Of a stretch of DNA of 64,000 nt, positions 24,608 to 35,885 are shown in pieces. This DNA comes from Lysinibacillus sp. BPa_S21 (GTDB taxonomy: Bacteria > Bacillota > Bacilli > Bacillales_A > Planococcaceae). The translations under genes were made by a program, and so were the position numbers. Every line of letters begins with the position of its first letter. Position 1 is the first letter of the stretch. The notes beneath the pieces are model-generated. The model was not told the origin of the DNA. It searched no databases and saw nothing but the letters and a program-made list of their open reading frames with translations. The DNA lies in assembly GCF_023337795.1 (NCBI RefSeq), contig NZ_JALIRS010000014.1, forward strand, positions 33,480 through 97,479, given 5' to 3'.

Positions 24608-25849
24608 TTAAGAATTTAATAATAAATCTTCTGGGTTTTCAAGTAATTCTTTAACAGTTTTAAGGAAGCCTACAGAATCTTTACCATCGATAATACGGTG
24701 GTCATAAGAAAGTGCTAAGTACATCATTGGGCGAATTTCTACTTCACCATTCACTTCAACTGGACGTTTTTTGATAGTGTGCATACCAAGGATAGCAGCT
24801 TGTGTACCATTCATGATAGGTGTAGACATTAATGAACCGAATACCCCACCATTTGTAATTGTGAATGAGCCACCTGAAAGATCTGCTAAACCTAATTTTT
24901 TATCGCGTGCTTTTTTCGCTAGGTCTGCAATTGAATCTTCAATTTCTGCAAAGTTTTTACGGTCAGCATCACGTACAACTGGTACTACTAAACCTTCTTC
25001 TGTTGATACAGCTACACCGATATCAAAGAAGTTGTTTAAGTGAATTTCATCACCCACGATTTGTGCGTTAACATATGGGTATTTTTTAAGTGCTGCAACT
25101 ACAGCTTTTGTGAAGAATGACATGAAACCAAGTTTTGAGCCAGTTGACTCGAAGAATTGGTCTTTTTTACGAGAACGTAAAGCCATTACGTTTGTCATAT
25201 CTACTTCGTTAAATGTTGTTAACATTGCTGTAGATTGTTTTACTTCAAGTAAGCGTTTTGCAATTGTTTGACGGCGACGGCTCATTTTTTCAACTGTCAC
25301 ACGTGATTCATCAACTGCTGCAACTGCTTTCGGTGCTGCTGGAGCTGCTTGTGATGCTGCAACTGGAGCTGTACCATGAGCTGCTACGTCTTGTACACGA
25401 ACGCGGCCTTGTGGATCTACTGGAGATACAGCAGCAAGGTCAATACCTTTTTCACGAGCAAGTTTACGAGCTGCTGGAGATGCGATTACACGCTCACCAG
25501 TAGTTTCTTCTACAACTGGTGCTGCTGCAACAGGTGCAGGTGCCGCTTGTGGTGCTGCTGGAGCTGGTGCTGCCTCAACTGGAGCTGCCGGAGCAGGTGC
25601 TGCGCCTTCGCCAGCTTCTACAACTGCGATTACTTGACCTACTAGTACAGTATCGCCTTCTTCAGCTAAAATTTGAGTTAAAACTCCCGCTTCTTCAGAA
25701 ATGATTTCAGCGTTTACTTTATCTGTTTCAAGTTCAACGATGAATTCACCTTTTTCAACGCGATCGCCCACTTTTTTTACCCACTGTGCGATACTACCTT
25801 CTGTAATCGATTCTGCTAATTCAGGGACTTTAATTTCAGCCACTTTCAT
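24608..25849 (-). CDS. odhB: Dihydrolipoyllysine succinyltransferase, E2 of 2-oxoglutarate dehydrogenase
   Basis: 413 residues from the ATG at 25849 after AAAGGAGG; an ATG at 25879 has no site. N-terminal lipoyl domain with the modified Lys in [12 protein letters not shown] (about residue 42). An Ala/Pro-rich flexible linker follows, then a peripheral-subunit binding domain ([21 protein letters not shown]) and a catalytic domain with [10 protein letters not shown] (active-site His) near the C-terminus. It transfers succinyl groups to CoA in the TCA cycle. It is 85 bp downstream of odhA in one operon. Confidence 0.98.
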   Translation of the reverse strand: MKVAEIKVPELAESITEGSIAQWVKKVGDRVEKGEFIVELETDKVNAEIISEEAGVLTQILAEEGDTVLVGQVIAVVEAGEGAAPAPAAPVEAAPAPAAPQAAPAPVAAAPVVEETTGERVIASPAARKLAREKGIDLAAVSPVDPQGRVRVQDVAAHGTAPVAASQAAPAAPKAVAAVDESRVTVEKMSRRRQTIAKRLLEVKQSTAMLTTFNEVDMTNVMALRSRKKDQFFESTGSKLGFMSFFTKAVVAALKKYPYVNAQIVGDEIHLNNFFDIGVAVSTEEGLVVPVVRDADRKNFAEIEDSIADLAKKARDKKLGLADLSGGSFTITNGGVFGSLMSTPIMNGTQAAILGMHTIKKRPVEVNGEVEIRPMMYLALSYDHRIIDGKDSVGFLKTVKELLENPEDLLLNS

Positions 25850-25934
25850 TTCCTCCTTTAATAAACGTGCATTGTGCACATTAGAAGGGCTACCGCCTTA
25901 GCAAGTAGCCCGGCTCTCATTAATTAATATGTGA

Positions 25935-28757
25935 TTATTTAACCTTTACAGGCTCAGCAACTGCTTCTTCTACAAGTGCTGCTTGAGCTGCTTTATGAGA
26001 ATCTGCATCACCTTCAGAAGTCGAACTCATTGCAGGTCGACCTACATAACGTAGTTTTTTACCTTCTGAAAGTTCGTGTAATGTTTCTAATGCATAATTC
26101 CAAGAACCTTGGTTTTTAGGTTCTTCTTGTACCCAAACGATTTCTTTTACATTAGGATACTTAGCAATGATATCAGCTACTTGCTCTTTTGGGAATGGGT
26201 AAAGTTGTTCTACACGAATAATGTGTAAGTGATCGAAGCCTTCACCGTCTTTAATGCGGTCTGCAATGTCGATCATTACTTTACCTGTACCTAATACAAT
26301 ACGTTCTACAGCTTCTGGTTTCGAACCTAGACCTGGTTGCTCAATTACTTCTTGGAATGAGCCATTTGCCAATTGTTCAGCGTTCGCTGCAGCTAATGGG
26401 TGACGAAGTAAGTACTTAGGTGAAACCACTACAAGTGGACGAACACCTTCAGTTCCTAATAATGCTGCTTGACGACGTAATAAGTGGTAGTAGTTACCTG
26501 CGTTTGAGCAGTTCGCAACGAACCAGTTATTTTCAGCTGACATTTGTAAGTAACGTTCCATACGGCTTGAAGAGTGTTCTGGTCCTTGACCTTCATAGCC
26601 ATGTGGTAAAAGAATAACTAAACCAGATTTTTGACCCCATTTAGCACGTGCACCTGAAATAAAGTTATCGAACATAACTTGTGCCATGTTAGCAAAGTCA
26701 CCAAATTGAGCTTCCCAAACTGATAGCACATGATCATTTTCTAAATTGTAACCATATTCAAAGCCTACTACCCCAGCTTCTGTAAGTGGAGAGTTGTGTA
26801 CTGTAAATGATGCATTTGCACCTGAAATATGGTGAAGTGGTGTGAATAACTTACCATTGTTTTTGTCATGTAACACTAAGTGACGTTGAGAGAACGTACC
26901 ACGTTGTGCATCTTGACCTGTAAAACGTACTGGAGTGCCATCTTGAATAATCGTTGCATATGCTAAAGTTTCTGCATGACCCCAGTCGATTTTTGCAGAA
27001 GCAAATGCATCACGGCGTTTTTCTAAAATTTTACCAAGTTTTTTCTGTGGTTCGAAGTTTTCTTCAAACACTAAAAGCTCTTCATTAATTTTTTCTAGAC
27101 GTTCCGCACCAACTGCTGTATCAATTTGTGGGAATTCTACTTTTAATTCTTCAGGCATTTCTGGATGCTTATGCTCATCTTTGTCTGCCATTTCTTTCAC
27201 ATGATCATAAGCTGCTTGCATCTCTGCATAAATAGCTTTATCTAAAGCTGCTACTTCTTCAGCAGAAACTACGCCTTCAGCTGCTAATTGAGCACCGTAT
27301 AAAGCGCGAACTGGTTCATGTTTAGAAACTAATTTATATGTTTCTGGGTTTGTTACAGTTGGATCATCCGTTTCATTATGACCATGACGACGGTAACCGA
27401 TAAGGTCAACGATGATATCTTTACCGAATTTTTGACGGTAGTTAGCTGCAAAGCGTCCTACTAAAGCTACAGACTCAGGGCTATCTGCATTTACATGCAC
27501 AACTGGTACTTCATAACCTTTTGCAGGGTCAGAAGAGTAAACAGAAGAGCGAGAGTCTTGTAATTCAGTTGTAAATCCAATCATGTTATTAGCAATGATG
27601 TGAATTGTACCACCAGTAGTGAACCCTTCAGTTTTTGCAAAGTTTAATACTTCTGTTACGATCCCTTGACCTGGGAATGCAGCGTCACCATGCACAAGAA
27701 TACCTAATCCTTTTGTGCGGTCATGAATAGCTTGCCCTGGTTTAGAAGTGTCATCTTGTGCTGCACGTGCAGTACCTAAAACAACAGGATTCCCTACTTC
27801 TAAGTGGGATGGGTTGTAAGCTAGCTTTACATTCATACCAGATTCACGCATATATGAAGCACCCATATGGTACTTAACATCACCAGTCCAGCCTTTTGTA
27901 ATTTCAAGGCGGCCGTCTTCTGGGATAAATAAATCATTAGATACATGTGCAAAGTCAGAGAACATCATATCGTATGGTTTATTTAAAATGTGTGTTAACA
28001 CGTTTAAACGACCACGGTGAGCCATACCAATACGTACTTTTTCCACGTTATTTGCTTCAACTGTTTTCAAAATTTCATCAAATAGAACGATTTGAGTATC
28101 TAAACCTTCACCAGAGAAACGTTTTTGACCTACAAAAGTTTTATGAATAAACTTCTCGAAGTTTTCAACACGAGTTAAACGGTCTAATAAAGCTTTTTTC
28201 TCATTAGAAGTTAATGATTGTTTAAATGAACCTGTTTCAATTTGTGCTTGAATCCAATCACGTTCTTCTGTAGTTCCTACGTGATTATATTCAAACGCTA
28301 CTTTACCTGTATAAACAGATTTTAAGTAATTGATTGCATCTTTACCATTTTTCACGTTTGCTGGCACATCTTTGAAGAAGACAGCTGCAGGAATTTCAGC
28401 TAAATCTGCAGCGCTTAGGTTGAACGCGCTTTCTTCAATTTGAGCTGTTTGTAGTTCACGGTTTTTCAAAGGATAAATATCTGCCGCTAAATGACCGTTT
28501 GAACGGATTGCATCTGCTAATTTCACAGCTGCTAACACTTTCTTGTAATCGCCAGCAGGAGCTGCTGCATTACTAGCTACAGCTACTTCACCTTCTACTA
28601 CTACTGGTGCACCAAATTGTTGGAATAATAATACTAACTCCGGTTCTACTTCTTCAGGAGACTGTAAGAATAAGTCGTATTGCTCCATCACATATCCTAG
28701 GTTAGGACCAGAGAAAGCTGACCATGGAGAACTTACAGTTGTAACGTTGTTCGACAT
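25935..28757 (-). CDS. odhA: 2-oxoglutarate dehydrogenase E1 component
   Basis: 940 residues from the ATG at 28757 after TTTGGAGGTC; usual length for Bacillus OdhA. Thiamine-diphosphate enzyme: the N-terminal PWSAFSGPNLGYVMEQYDLF, then KVRIGMAHRGRLNVLTHIL, HGDAAFPGQGIVTEVLNF (the GDG-like cofactor region) and RRHGHNETDDP. The C-terminal transketolase-like part holds LLPHGYEGQGPEHSSSRMER. It decarboxylates 2-oxoglutarate and succinylates the lipoyl group of OdhB. The third component (E3) is not in the window. No second gene lies between it and the upstream kinase gene. Confidence 0.98.
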   Translation of the reverse strand: MSNNVTTVSSPWSAFSGPNLGYVMEQYDLFLQSPEEVEPELVLLFQQFGAPVVVEGEVAVASNAAAPAGDYKKVLAAVKLADAIRSNGHLAADIYPLKNRELQTAQIEESAFNLSAADLAEIPAAVFFKDVPANVKNGKDAINYLKSVYTGKVAFEYNHVGTTEERDWIQAQIETGSFKQSLTSNEKKALLDRLTRVENFEKFIHKTFVGQKRFSGEGLDTQIVLFDEILKTVEANNVEKVRIGMAHRGRLNVLTHILNKPYDMMFSDFAHVSNDLFIPEDGRLEITKGWTGDVKYHMGASYMRESGMNVKLAYNPSHLEVGNPVVLGTARAAQDDTSKPGQAIHDRTKGLGILVHGDAAFPGQGIVTEVLNFAKTEGFTTGGTIHIIANNMIGFTTELQDSRSSVYSSDPAKGYEVPVVHVNADSPESVALVGRFAANYRQKFGKDIIVDLIGYRRHGHNETDDPTVTNPETYKLVSKHEPVRALYGAQLAAEGVVSAEEVAALDKAIYAEMQAAYDHVKEMADKDEHKHPEMPEELKVEFPQIDTAVGAERLEKINEELLVFEENFEPQKKLGKILEKRRDAFASAKIDWGHAETLAYATIIQDGTPVRFTGQDAQRGTFSQRHLVLHDKNNGKLFTPLHHISGANASFTVHNSPLTEAGVVGFEYGYNLENDHVLSVWEAQFGDFANMAQVMFDNFISGARAKWGQKSGLVILLPHGYEGQGPEHSSSRMERYLQMSAENNWFVANCSNAGNYYHLLRRQAALLGTEGVRPLVVVSPKYLLRHPLAAANAEQLANGSFQEVIEQPGLGSKPEAVERIVLGTGKVMIDIADRIKDGEGFDHLHIIRVEQLYPFPKEQVADIIAKYPNVKEIVWVQEEPKNQGSWNYALETLHELSEGKKLRYVGRPAMSSTSEGDADSHKAAQAALVEEAVAEPVKVK

Positions 28758-28987
28758 GAAAAATGACCTCCAAATTTTGCCTTTCGGCAGTTCCATTAAT
28801 TAAAATACAATTAATTATATAATATTTCTTCGTTCTTTTAAAGGATGTTTGACATCTTATCCAATATTTAAAGAACGTTTTTTCCATCTCAATCTTACTA
28901 CTCTTCACAAAAAATACAACTCTTTTTAGCAAATTAAGCAATTTTATTCTCAAAGGATGAAATAATTAAATAAAGCATGTAATTTTC

Positions 28988-30373
28988 TCAATTTTTCAGC
29001 GGGAATTTCATCAAGAAAACGGTTCCAACATTTTTATCACTCTTGACTTCCACTGAACTATTGTATTTTTCAAGTAACATTTTTGTAATACTTAGCCCTA
29101 AGCCTGTACCGCCTATTTGACGATTTCTCGCCTCATCAACCCGATAAAAGCGATCAAAGATAAATGGAATGTTTTCTTCAGCTATACCAATTCCATTATC
29201 TTCTATTTTAATCAAAACTTCCTTCCCTAATTCAGATAGTGAAATTTGAATCTCAGGAATTTTTTCACAATAACGAATTGCATTCTCTATTATATTACGA
29301 ACAATTTGGCTAAGTGCATTTTCTGTTATAAATAATCGCCCTATTTCTTCATCTTTCGACAGCGTCATTCGAGCTTCTGGATGAAGAATTCTTGTTTCCT
29401 CTATAACCGCTTCTATAACAGCTACTGCATCAGCCTCACATTTGATGTCCTTTTCTTCACGACGTGCTAATTCAAGTAATTCTTCAATCATTTTACGCAT
29501 CCGTGCAATTTCCGTTAATGAGGTTTCAATAGATTCCTCTAGAATTTCCGGATCATCCTTCCCCCATCTTTTTAAAAGGGATAGATGTCCTTCAATTGCC
29601 TGAATAGGCGTCCGTAACTCATGAGAAGCATCCGCTACAAATTGTTGTTGCTGTGTAAATGAGATTTGCAGTTCATTCATCATCGCATTGTACATTTTCA
29701 ATAAATCACCAATCTCATCTTGAGACGTGTAAGATAATTGAATGGGTTCATTAAATCCTTTATCCATAACGGTTTTCATAGATGAACGTAACTCATGCAA
29801 CGGTTTCGTCAAATAATTAGCAAGATAATAGCCAATTGAGGCTGATAACACTAATCCCCCAATCCCCGCTATGAGCATGGCCGTCAATAAATAATGCATT
29901 AGCGACTGAAACTTAGATAATGGATGAATAACTTGAATATACCCTTTGAAGAAGCCAAGCATTATCGGTTCGTTAATAACAAAGGCATCCTTATTATCAA
30001 TTTTCATTTCTATAATTTCACGCACTTCGGTTAGCGGCGCTGCTTTCGAAGTTTCATTAATGCTTAAAATTTCAATACCATCTGCATTAAACATTCGGAC
30101 GGTTTGATCTCGATCTACAATGGACTTTAAAAGACCCGTGTTATGTTGAATTTGCTGTATAGAAAGACTAGGTCCTTCCGACTCTAAAAAGGACACCAAA
30201 TCATTCCTCGTAAGTGTAATCTTACTCTGCTCATCATTTATTAGCCATGTATGCAGCGAAATATATACGACAATACAAATAATAGTATAGCTAAAAAATA
30301 TAACAGCACTAGATGTTAGCATCCATTTTCTTTGTAAGGACTGATTGACTAAATAATCTCTTAGTTTTTTCAT
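28988..30373 (-). CDS. Sensor histidine kinase (ArlS/YkoH-like)
   Basis: 461 residues. First membrane helix at ~18-40 ([21 protein letters not shown]), an extracellular sensor domain of ~115 residues, a second helix at ~163-185, then a HAMP linker ([15 protein letters not shown]). The HisKA box is [20 protein letters not shown] with the phosphorylated His. The ATPase boxes are N (IIENAIRYC), G1 ([13 protein letters not shown]) and G2 (GGTGLGLSI). Its ATG overlaps the response regulator stop by four bases (ATGA), so they are coupled. The signal is unknown. Confidence 0.95.
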   Translation of the reverse strand: MKKLRDYLVNQSLQRKWMLTSSAVIFFSYTIICIVVYISLHTWLINDEQSKITLTRNDLVSFLESEGPSLSIQQIQHNTGLLKSIVDRDQTVRMFNADGIEILSINETSKAAPLTEVREIIEMKIDNKDAFVINEPIMLGFFKGYIQVIHPLSKFQSLMHYLLTAMLIAGIGGLVLSASIGYYLANYLTKPLHELRSSMKTVMDKGFNEPIQLSYTSQDEIGDLLKMYNAMMNELQISFTQQQQFVADASHELRTPIQAIEGHLSLLKRWGKDDPEILEESIETSLTEIARMRKMIEELLELARREEKDIKCEADAVAVIEAVIEETRILHPEARMTLSKDEEIGRLFITENALSQIVRNIIENAIRYCEKIPEIQISLSELGKEVLIKIEDNGIGIAEENIPFIFDRFYRVDEARNRQIGGTGLGLSITKMLLEKYNSSVEVKSDKNVGTVFLMKFPLKN

Positions 30374-31044
30374 TCTCGCATCACGTACCCAACACCACGA
30401 ACAGTTTCGATATAGGCATTCATATCACCCGGTAGTTTATTTCGTAAATGCCGAATATATACATCTACTACATTTGTCTCTATATCCGTATCATACCCCC
30501 AAACAGAGGTTAAAATTAGCTCTCGTGTACATACTTTATTTTTATGTTCGATCAATAGTTTCAGTAAATCATATTCTGTTTTCGTTAAATCAAGCTTGTT
30601 TCCTTGTACCATTACTTCATAGGCCGCTACATCGATTTCAATATCACGAAAATGGAATGATTCACCCTTTTTTTCATCAGGCGTGATCCGACGCAATATA
30701 GTTCGAATTCTAGCTAGCAGTTCCTCGATAGCGAATGGTTTTACTATGTAGTCATCTGCACCAGCATCTAAGCCAGCTACACGATCCATTACAGCATCTC
30801 GTGCCGTTAACAATATAATAGGTACCTTTGACTGCGTGCGTATTCGACGACAAATTTCAATTCCATTTATTCCTGGAAGCATAACATCTAATAACAGCAC
30901 GTCAAAATTATCAGATGATGCTAGCTCAAGTCCTTCGCGTCCATCAAAAGCGACGAATACTTCGTAACCTTCATGTTTTAATTCTAGCTCCACAAAGCGA
31001 GCGATATGCTTCTCATCTTCCACCAAAAGTATTCTTTTAGGCAT
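30370..31044 (-). CDS. OmpR-family response regulator (ArlR/YkoG-like)
   Basis: 224 residues. Receiver domain with acidic pocket (VEDEKH), phosphorylated Asp in [16 protein letters not shown], Thr in ILLTARDAV and Lys in [12 protein letters not shown]. The C-terminal winged helix reads [17 protein letters not shown] and [15 protein letters not shown]. It is partner of the overlapping kinase downstream. Targets are unknown. Confidence 0.95.
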   Translation of the reverse strand: MPKRILLVEDEKHIARFVELELKHEGYEVFVAFDGREGLELASSDNFDVLLLDVMLPGINGIEICRRIRTQSKVPIILLTARDAVMDRVAGLDAGADDYIVKPFAIEELLARIRTILRRITPDEKKGESFHFRDIEIDVAAYEVMVQGNKLDLTKTEYDLLKLLIEHKNKVCTRELILTSVWGYDTDIETNVVDVYIRHLRNKLPGDMNAYIETVRGVGYVMRE

Positions 31045-31118
31045 TTCTTCACCTTCTATTCTAAATTAACGATGAGAGGAAGTTTCCTCTTAAATACAGT
31101 TATAGCATAACATCAAAC

Positions 31119-31164
31119 AAAAAGTCTGTACTACAAGCACATACTTGTTTGTACAGACTTTTTT
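31119..31164 (-). terminator. Terminator downstream of diguanylate cyclase gene
   Basis: AAAAGTCTGTAC pairs perfectly with GTACAGACTTTT around a 20-base loop. U-rich runs on both sides allow bidirectional use. Confidence 0.8.
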
Positions 31165-31169
31165 AACTG

Positions 31170-31260
31170 CTAGAAGCAATGTTTTTGGTAGCGAAAGCGA
31201 AACGTCAGCTACAACTGTGCGATAACGGCTAACTGACCTATCGAATTACGGACGCAATGA
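31170..31260. repeat. Dispersed intergenic repeat, copy 1
   Basis: Contains GTAGCGAAAGCGAAACGTCAGCTAC and TTACGGACGCAATGATG (the first shown here in parts only: GTAGCGAAAGCGAA, CGTCAGCTAC). Related words in either orientation occur at 35,745-35,815 and 43,065-43,155. No gene in between. Confidence 0.5.
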
Positions 31261-31277
31261 TGCCGAAACATAAATAA

Positions 31278-33305
31278 TTAGTTGTCAGTAATATAGTAAT
31301 TATTTTTACCGAATTCCTTCGCTTTATATAATGCTTGATCTGCTAATTCTAGCAATTCATTTAATGTTTGAGCGTGATCCGGATAATAAGCTATTCCAAT
31401 GGAAGCTGTTGGTGCAAAGTGATGTCTTTCAATCGTCCAACCTTTTTTTAGTTCATTTCGAATGCGATTAATAATATCCATCATCTGTGTGTCTCTCTTT
31501 TTTTCATCACGGGTTAAACCTGTTAAGACGACAATAAATTCATCGCCACCCATTCGTATAACTAAATCGTGATTACGTACAGCAGTAATTAAAACTTGGC
31601 CAAACTTTCGGATAAAATCATCCCCCGTGTCATGGCCGTACTGATCATTAACATGCTTAAAGTCATCCCCATCGATATAGAGCATAGCTAAGCACTCATT
31701 CCGTTCTTGCGCTTCTGCCAATAGTTTTGGAAATTCCTTTTGTAAAAAACGACGATTTGGTAGTTGTGTTAACGTATCGTGATAAGCTAAATATAATAAA
31801 TCGTTCTCACGTTCTTTACGATGTGTTATTTCACGAGATACCATCATGATTTGTGAAACTTTTTCACGCTTTGGATCATGAACAACCGTTACATTTCCTT
31901 CAGTCCAAACAGGCGTTCCATCTTTTGCCCTTAAAAGCAACTCAAACTGGGTTTCCGTTTGACCTGAATAATTATTTAGAAACGTTTGCCATGAATTCTT
32001 ACTTTGTTCATCAACAATGGTGCTGTAAAACTGACCTTGTAATTCTACGTTTTCGTAGCCTAAGAAAATCTGATAGGACGGCGAGGCATAAATAATGATG
32101 CCATCTTCATTTGTAATGACAATCAAATCATTTGTATTTTCTGTAATAAGACGAAATGTACGCTCAATATTTTTCAATTCCGTTAACATTCTTTTCTTGT
32201 CCGTAATATCATAGTTAATGGATAAATATTGTTCTGTCTTTCCAAACTCATCTTTTAATGGAACGATCGCTGCTTCTACCCATAAATCAGCATGGAATTT
32301 TGTACGGTAGCACAGCTCTCCTCGCCAAACTTTCCCCGCTTGCAGTGTTTTACGAATTATTTGTATTAAAACCTCCGTATTGTAACGAGGCTCGATTAAT
32401 TTATACGATTGACCTATTAGCTCTTCTGCCTTAAAACCAGTCGCATTTAAAAATAGATCATTTACTTCTAGAATATTAGCATTACTGTCCAACACAGCAA
32501 TGGACGCTGCAGAATTAAGAGCAGCCTTAAAAACCTCTAAACCATGAGATTTTGAACGTAACTCTGCTTTTTGTTCAGTGAATTGTGTGCAATCCTTCAT
32601 AAGTAGAAAAATAGCTAAAGAGTTATCCCCTTGCATAACTGGAGATAGTGATATTAAATACACACGCTCTTTTTTATCCAGTGTATGAAGCTTGATAAGT
32701 TTTTCACCAATGTTTTCGCCCATAGCGGCTTTTTGTAAATACTTTTGTATGTTCTCTACTTCCTCTTTAGGAACAATCGGTAGATCAACGAATAATTGCT
32801 GTTTAACCGTTTCGGTATCTAATGCAAAGTCTTCCGTGAAGCTGGAATTTACTTCATAAATAGCCCCATCAGCTGATAAGATGACCGTAGAAAAAAAAGC
32901 ATGATCAAACATGGAGCGTAGAAACAAAAACTTATCCTCGATACTTCGGTCATAGAGAATTTCTTTAGTGATGGCTAAGACATAGTTTTCTTCATTATAT
33001 TCAAAGGGACGAACAGACGTTTCGTATTTTCGAACTTCTGATTGATAATAGGCATAATCCACATAATCAACTTGACTATGCTTAGTAATTGCTTGATTGT
33101 AATTTTCTTGAATTACAGAAATATTTTCACGACTTAAAGGAAGGGTCGAAAGCATCTTCCCAATCGCCTCATGTGATAACAAATCTCGAGCTGCTTTATT
33201 TAAGCGAATATATTGATAATCGTCTCCCACTTTTTTCATTAAAAAGACAAAATCTTTGCCAATAAACAATTCATTAAATAAATCTTCGCTTAAAAGATCT
33301 TTCAT
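31278..33305 (-). CDS. Multi-PAS diguanylate cyclase (GGDEF)
   Basis: 675 residues, no membrane segment. About four PAS-like units occupy residues ~10-500; clear ones start at SAASIAVLDSNANILEV (third) and ITENTNDLIVITNEDGIIIY (fourth), each followed by a PAC-like strand set. The GGDEF domain (~510-670) has the intact active site IRMGGDEFIVVL and an RNHD inhibitory-site motif five residues before it. It should make c-di-GMP from GTP, with product inhibition. No EAL domain is present. AGGGGGTGACAGC lies before the ATG. Confidence 0.95.
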   Translation of the reverse strand: MKDLLSEDLFNELFIGKDFVFLMKKVGDDYQYIRLNKAARDLLSHEAIGKMLSTLPLSRENISVIQENYNQAITKHSQVDYVDYAYYQSEVRKYETSVRPFEYNEENYVLAITKEILYDRSIEDKFLFLRSMFDHAFFSTVILSADGAIYEVNSSFTEDFALDTETVKQQLFVDLPIVPKEEVENIQKYLQKAAMGENIGEKLIKLHTLDKKERVYLISLSPVMQGDNSLAIFLLMKDCTQFTEQKAELRSKSHGLEVFKAALNSAASIAVLDSNANILEVNDLFLNATGFKAEELIGQSYKLIEPRYNTEVLIQIIRKTLQAGKVWRGELCYRTKFHADLWVEAAIVPLKDEFGKTEQYLSINYDITDKKRMLTELKNIERTFRLITENTNDLIVITNEDGIIIYASPSYQIFLGYENVELQGQFYSTIVDEQSKNSWQTFLNNYSGQTETQFELLLRAKDGTPVWTEGNVTVVHDPKREKVSQIMMVSREITHRKERENDLLYLAYHDTLTQLPNRRFLQKEFPKLLAEAQERNECLAMLYIDGDDFKHVNDQYGHDTGDDFIRKFGQVLITAVRNHDLVIRMGGDEFIVVLTGLTRDEKKRDTQMMDIINRIRNELKKGWTIERHHFAPTASIGIAYYPDHAQTLNELLELADQALYKAKEFGKNNYYITDN

Positions 33306-33858
33306 GCTGTCACCCCCTTAAGTCGTTAATATTAATATAGAATTTTTATATAGTTTTTGTTTATACAAAAAAATCAATACTACTATTATAACATAATTTT
33401 TTAAAACCGCCCTCCTAAAATTGGAAAAATTTTATCCTTTTAAGGCTATTTTTTGATAATTTACCTTTATGAAAGAAATAACATAATGCTAAAGAAACAA
33501 AATTCAAATGTTTTTACATTCAAAATTGATATTTTAGTCTTATTTCTCCTAAATATTACAAATAAACATAATTTAACAATTGATAAAATTATTGATTTTT
33601 CGGAATTTGCTGACTAATAAACTTATTTTTTGTTTGAGCGAGGAAAATGATTGCATAAAGCAGGATGATTGTTATATTATATTAAAAAAACTAGCCATTT
33701 TTCGGTATGGTCGAAAAATCAGTAAGACAGCGGGAGATTATGGATATCATAGTTTTAACGTCTAGTTCTTTGGGTTTTAATTCCAGTACGAATTTTAGTT
33801 TTCTTCTTTATGCTTTAAAGGAATTGTTTTAACTACCCTAGTAAAGGAGGCGTTTCGT
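33306..33858. other. Intergenic region, 0.55 kb
   Basis: AT-rich gap upstream of both divergent genes. It contains a short hairpin TTTTTCG-GTATGGT-CGAAAAA near 33,697 and a 30-codon frame at 33740-33832 (MDIIVLTSSSLGF...) whose ribosome site is too close to the ATG for me to call it a gene. Confidence 0.45.
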
Positions 33859-34407
33859 ATGCTTAAACATCGAGACCTACATGAATGTACAGAGCTTTAT
33901 GAGCTATTATCACACCCTTCTGTTTTCCCTTTTGTCCGTCAAAAAGCCACATCAGCTGATGAATATTGGTTTATGACAAAACAACTGATTGAAGAAGAAT
34001 CGAAGGGACTCGCTATTTCTAGAACAATTACTGATGACTGGGGTCAACCAATCGGCACCATTAGCATTCATGATGTGGAGGATGGTGCAGGCTTTTTAGG
34101 AACGTGGATTGGACTCCCTTACCAAGGTCAGGGCTATAACCAAAAAGCTAAAATGCTTTTTCTGAATGAACTATTCTTTGATTATAACTTCCATACGGTA
34201 TTTCTCCGTATTCGTATTGAAAATATAAAATCACAACGTGCAGCCTTAAAACTACCCTATGTGATAAGTGCGAATGAAAGTCACCCAACATTATTAGCAC
34301 AAGTTAATAAAGGCGAAGCACAATTTAATTTATATAAAATTCCAAAAGACTTGTTCTATCTTACAACAGCCAATCAAATGGCAGAAGGCGAAGAACAAGC
34401 GATGTAA
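33859..34407 (+). CDS. GNAT-family N-acetyltransferase (RimJ/RimL-like)
   Basis: 182 residues after AAAGGAGG. The N-terminus has the RimL-type LHECTELYELLSHPSVFPFV; the acetyl-CoA loop is represented by GLPYQGQGYNQKAKMLFLNEL and the following VFLRIRIENIKSQRAALKL. Substrate unknown; related proteins acetylate ribosomal proteins or small amines. The C-terminus is acidic. Confidence 0.83.
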   Translation: MLKHRDLHECTELYELLSHPSVFPFVRQKATSADEYWFMTKQLIEEESKGLAISRTITDDWGQPIGTISIHDVEDGAGFLGTWIGLPYQGQGYNQKAKMLFLNELFFDYNFHTVFLRIRIENIKSQRAALKLPYVISANESHPTLLAQVNKGEAQFNLYKIPKDLFYLTTANQMAEGEEQAM

Positions 34408-34425
34408 CTGTTATTTCATAAAAAT

Positions 34426-34471
34426 AAGCTATGTGTTCTGTCGTCATGACAGGCACATAGCTTTTATTTTT
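34426..34471 (+). terminator. Terminator of acetyltransferase gene
   Basis: AAGCTATGTG-CTGTC pairs with GACAG-CACATAGCTT and is followed by TTATTTTT. It may also serve the convergent murG gene. Confidence 0.9.
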
Positions 34472-34503
34472 GGACTTCCCTAGATTTTTTAGCTAAAAAG
34501 AGT

Positions 34504-35580
34504 CTATTTTTTATATTGTAAAATCAATTTCGCCATTTCATCTGGTGTTTTCGGTCTTTGTGTTTTTTCCATCGTTGCAACCATTTCTACTTTGCGCTCT
34601 GTTAGCACATGAACCGATTTTTTAAAGGATTCCTTCGTTAACTCTTCCTCTTGTAAGACTTCCGCGTACCCTTGGCGTTTAAATAAGTTGGCATTTAAAA
34701 TTTGATCACCACGACTTTTTTGTGCAGATAATGGCACTAATAACATCGGTTTATGAAGTGCTAGGAATTCAAAAATGGAATTAGAGCCTGCACGTGACAC
34801 GACAAAGTCTGCCGCATGCAATAAATCCGGTAATTCTGTTGTCACATATTCAAACTGCTTATAACCGTGCATCGATTCAAGTGATTCGTCATAATTCCCT
34901 TTACCACACAAATGAATGATCTGAAATTGTTTTACAAGCTCAGGTAAATTTTGACGAAGTGCATCATTCAAGACAACTGAACCTAGACTCCCTCCCATAA
35001 CAAGAAGAACAGGCTTTAATGTTGTAAAGCCACATACCGATAACCCTTCGGCACGATTTCCCATAAATAGCTCTTGGCGAATAATGGAGCCTGTGCATGT
35101 GGCCTTTTCTTTCGGTAAGTGCTGCAATGTTTCTTCAAAAATCGTAAAGATGTGTGAGGCAAAAGGTAGCGCAATTTTATTGGCCAAGCCCGGTGTAACA
35201 TCTGACTCATGAATGACTACTGGAACACCTGCAAGTTTTGCAGCCATAACTACTGGTACTGAAACAAAGCCACCCTTTGAAAAAATCACTTGTGGCTTCA
35301 CTTTTTTGATAATACGAAAAGCCTGCATAATTCCAGCAAGCACTTTAAAAGGATCTGTAAAATTTTTCATTGAGAAATAACGACGCAATTTCCCACTTGA
35401 AATACCGTAAAACGGAATATCAGGAAACGCCTCGCCTATTAATTCTTTTTCAATGCCCTGTTCTGAGCCAATATAGTGGACATCATAACCTAGTTCTTGT
35501 AAAGACGGGATTATCGCTTGATTGAGCGATACATGACCAGCTGTCCCTCCACCGGTTAAAATGATTGTTTGTTGTTTCAC
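34504..35580 (-). CDS. murG: MurG-type N-acetylglucosaminyltransferase
   Basis: 358 residues, GT28 family. N-terminal loop [16 protein letters not shown], then [12 protein letters not shown]; the inter-domain region [17 protein letters not shown]-terminal UDP-GlcNAc site [39 protein letters not shown] (positions about 255-280) and [14 protein letters not shown]. It adds GlcNAc to lipid I to make lipid II at the inner membrane face. It stands alone, outside a division/cell-wall cluster, so a second copy may exist elsewhere. Confidence 0.93.
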   Translation of the reverse strand: MKQQTIILTGGGTAGHVSLNQAIIPSLQELGYDVHYIGSEQGIEKELIGEAFPDIPFYGISSGKLRRYFSMKNFTDPFKVLAGIMQAFRIIKKVKPQVIFSKGGFVSVPVVMAAKLAGVPVVIHESDVTPGLANKIALPFASHIFTIFEETLQHLPKEKATCTGSIIRQELFMGNRAEGLSVCGFTTLKPVLLVMGGSLGSVVLNDALRQNLPELVKQFQIIHLCGKGNYDESLESMHGYKQFEYVTTELPDLLHAADFVVSRAGSNSIFEFLALHKPMLLVPLSAQKSRGDQILNANLFKRQGYAEVLQEEELTKESFKKSVHVLTERKVEMVATMEKTQRPKTPDEMAKLILQYKK

Positions 35581-35885
35581 ATTAATTCTCCTATTCCTAC
35601 CATACTACTTTTTGTTTACAGTCTTTTATTTTACTATATGCGAACGAAAAGATATAGATGAAGCTTTTAACTTTCTTCAGTAGGCCTCTAAACATCTGCT
35701 GAAATTAAGGAACTCATGCTAAGAACTTCACATCCTGCGTGACTAACAATGTGCAGTTGCTGTCGCTTCGCTTTCGCACAGTAAACATTTGTTGGTATAA
35801 TACCTTCGGACGCAATTATTTTTCAATTTCCCTCCATTTTGTATGATATACTAATTAATTATGTTAATGAAGGAAGATATACACT
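35581..35885. repeat. Intergenic gap with dispersed repeat, copy 2
   Basis: Within this gap 35,745-35,815 holds GCAGTTGCTGTCGCTTCG, CTTTCGCACAG and TTCGGACGCAATTATT, words shared with 31,170-31,260 and 43,065-43,155. The rest carries the murG and MATE promoters, which I cannot resolve. Confidence 0.5.

Noticed and set aside
25258..25704. Rightward frames antisense to odhB
   Set aside because: They are low-complexity Leu/Gln or Cys/Trp products of the Ala/Pro linker read backwards.
33740..33832. 30-codon frame starting MDIIVLTSS
   Set aside because: GGGAG is only about three bases from the ATG and no conservation can be judged.
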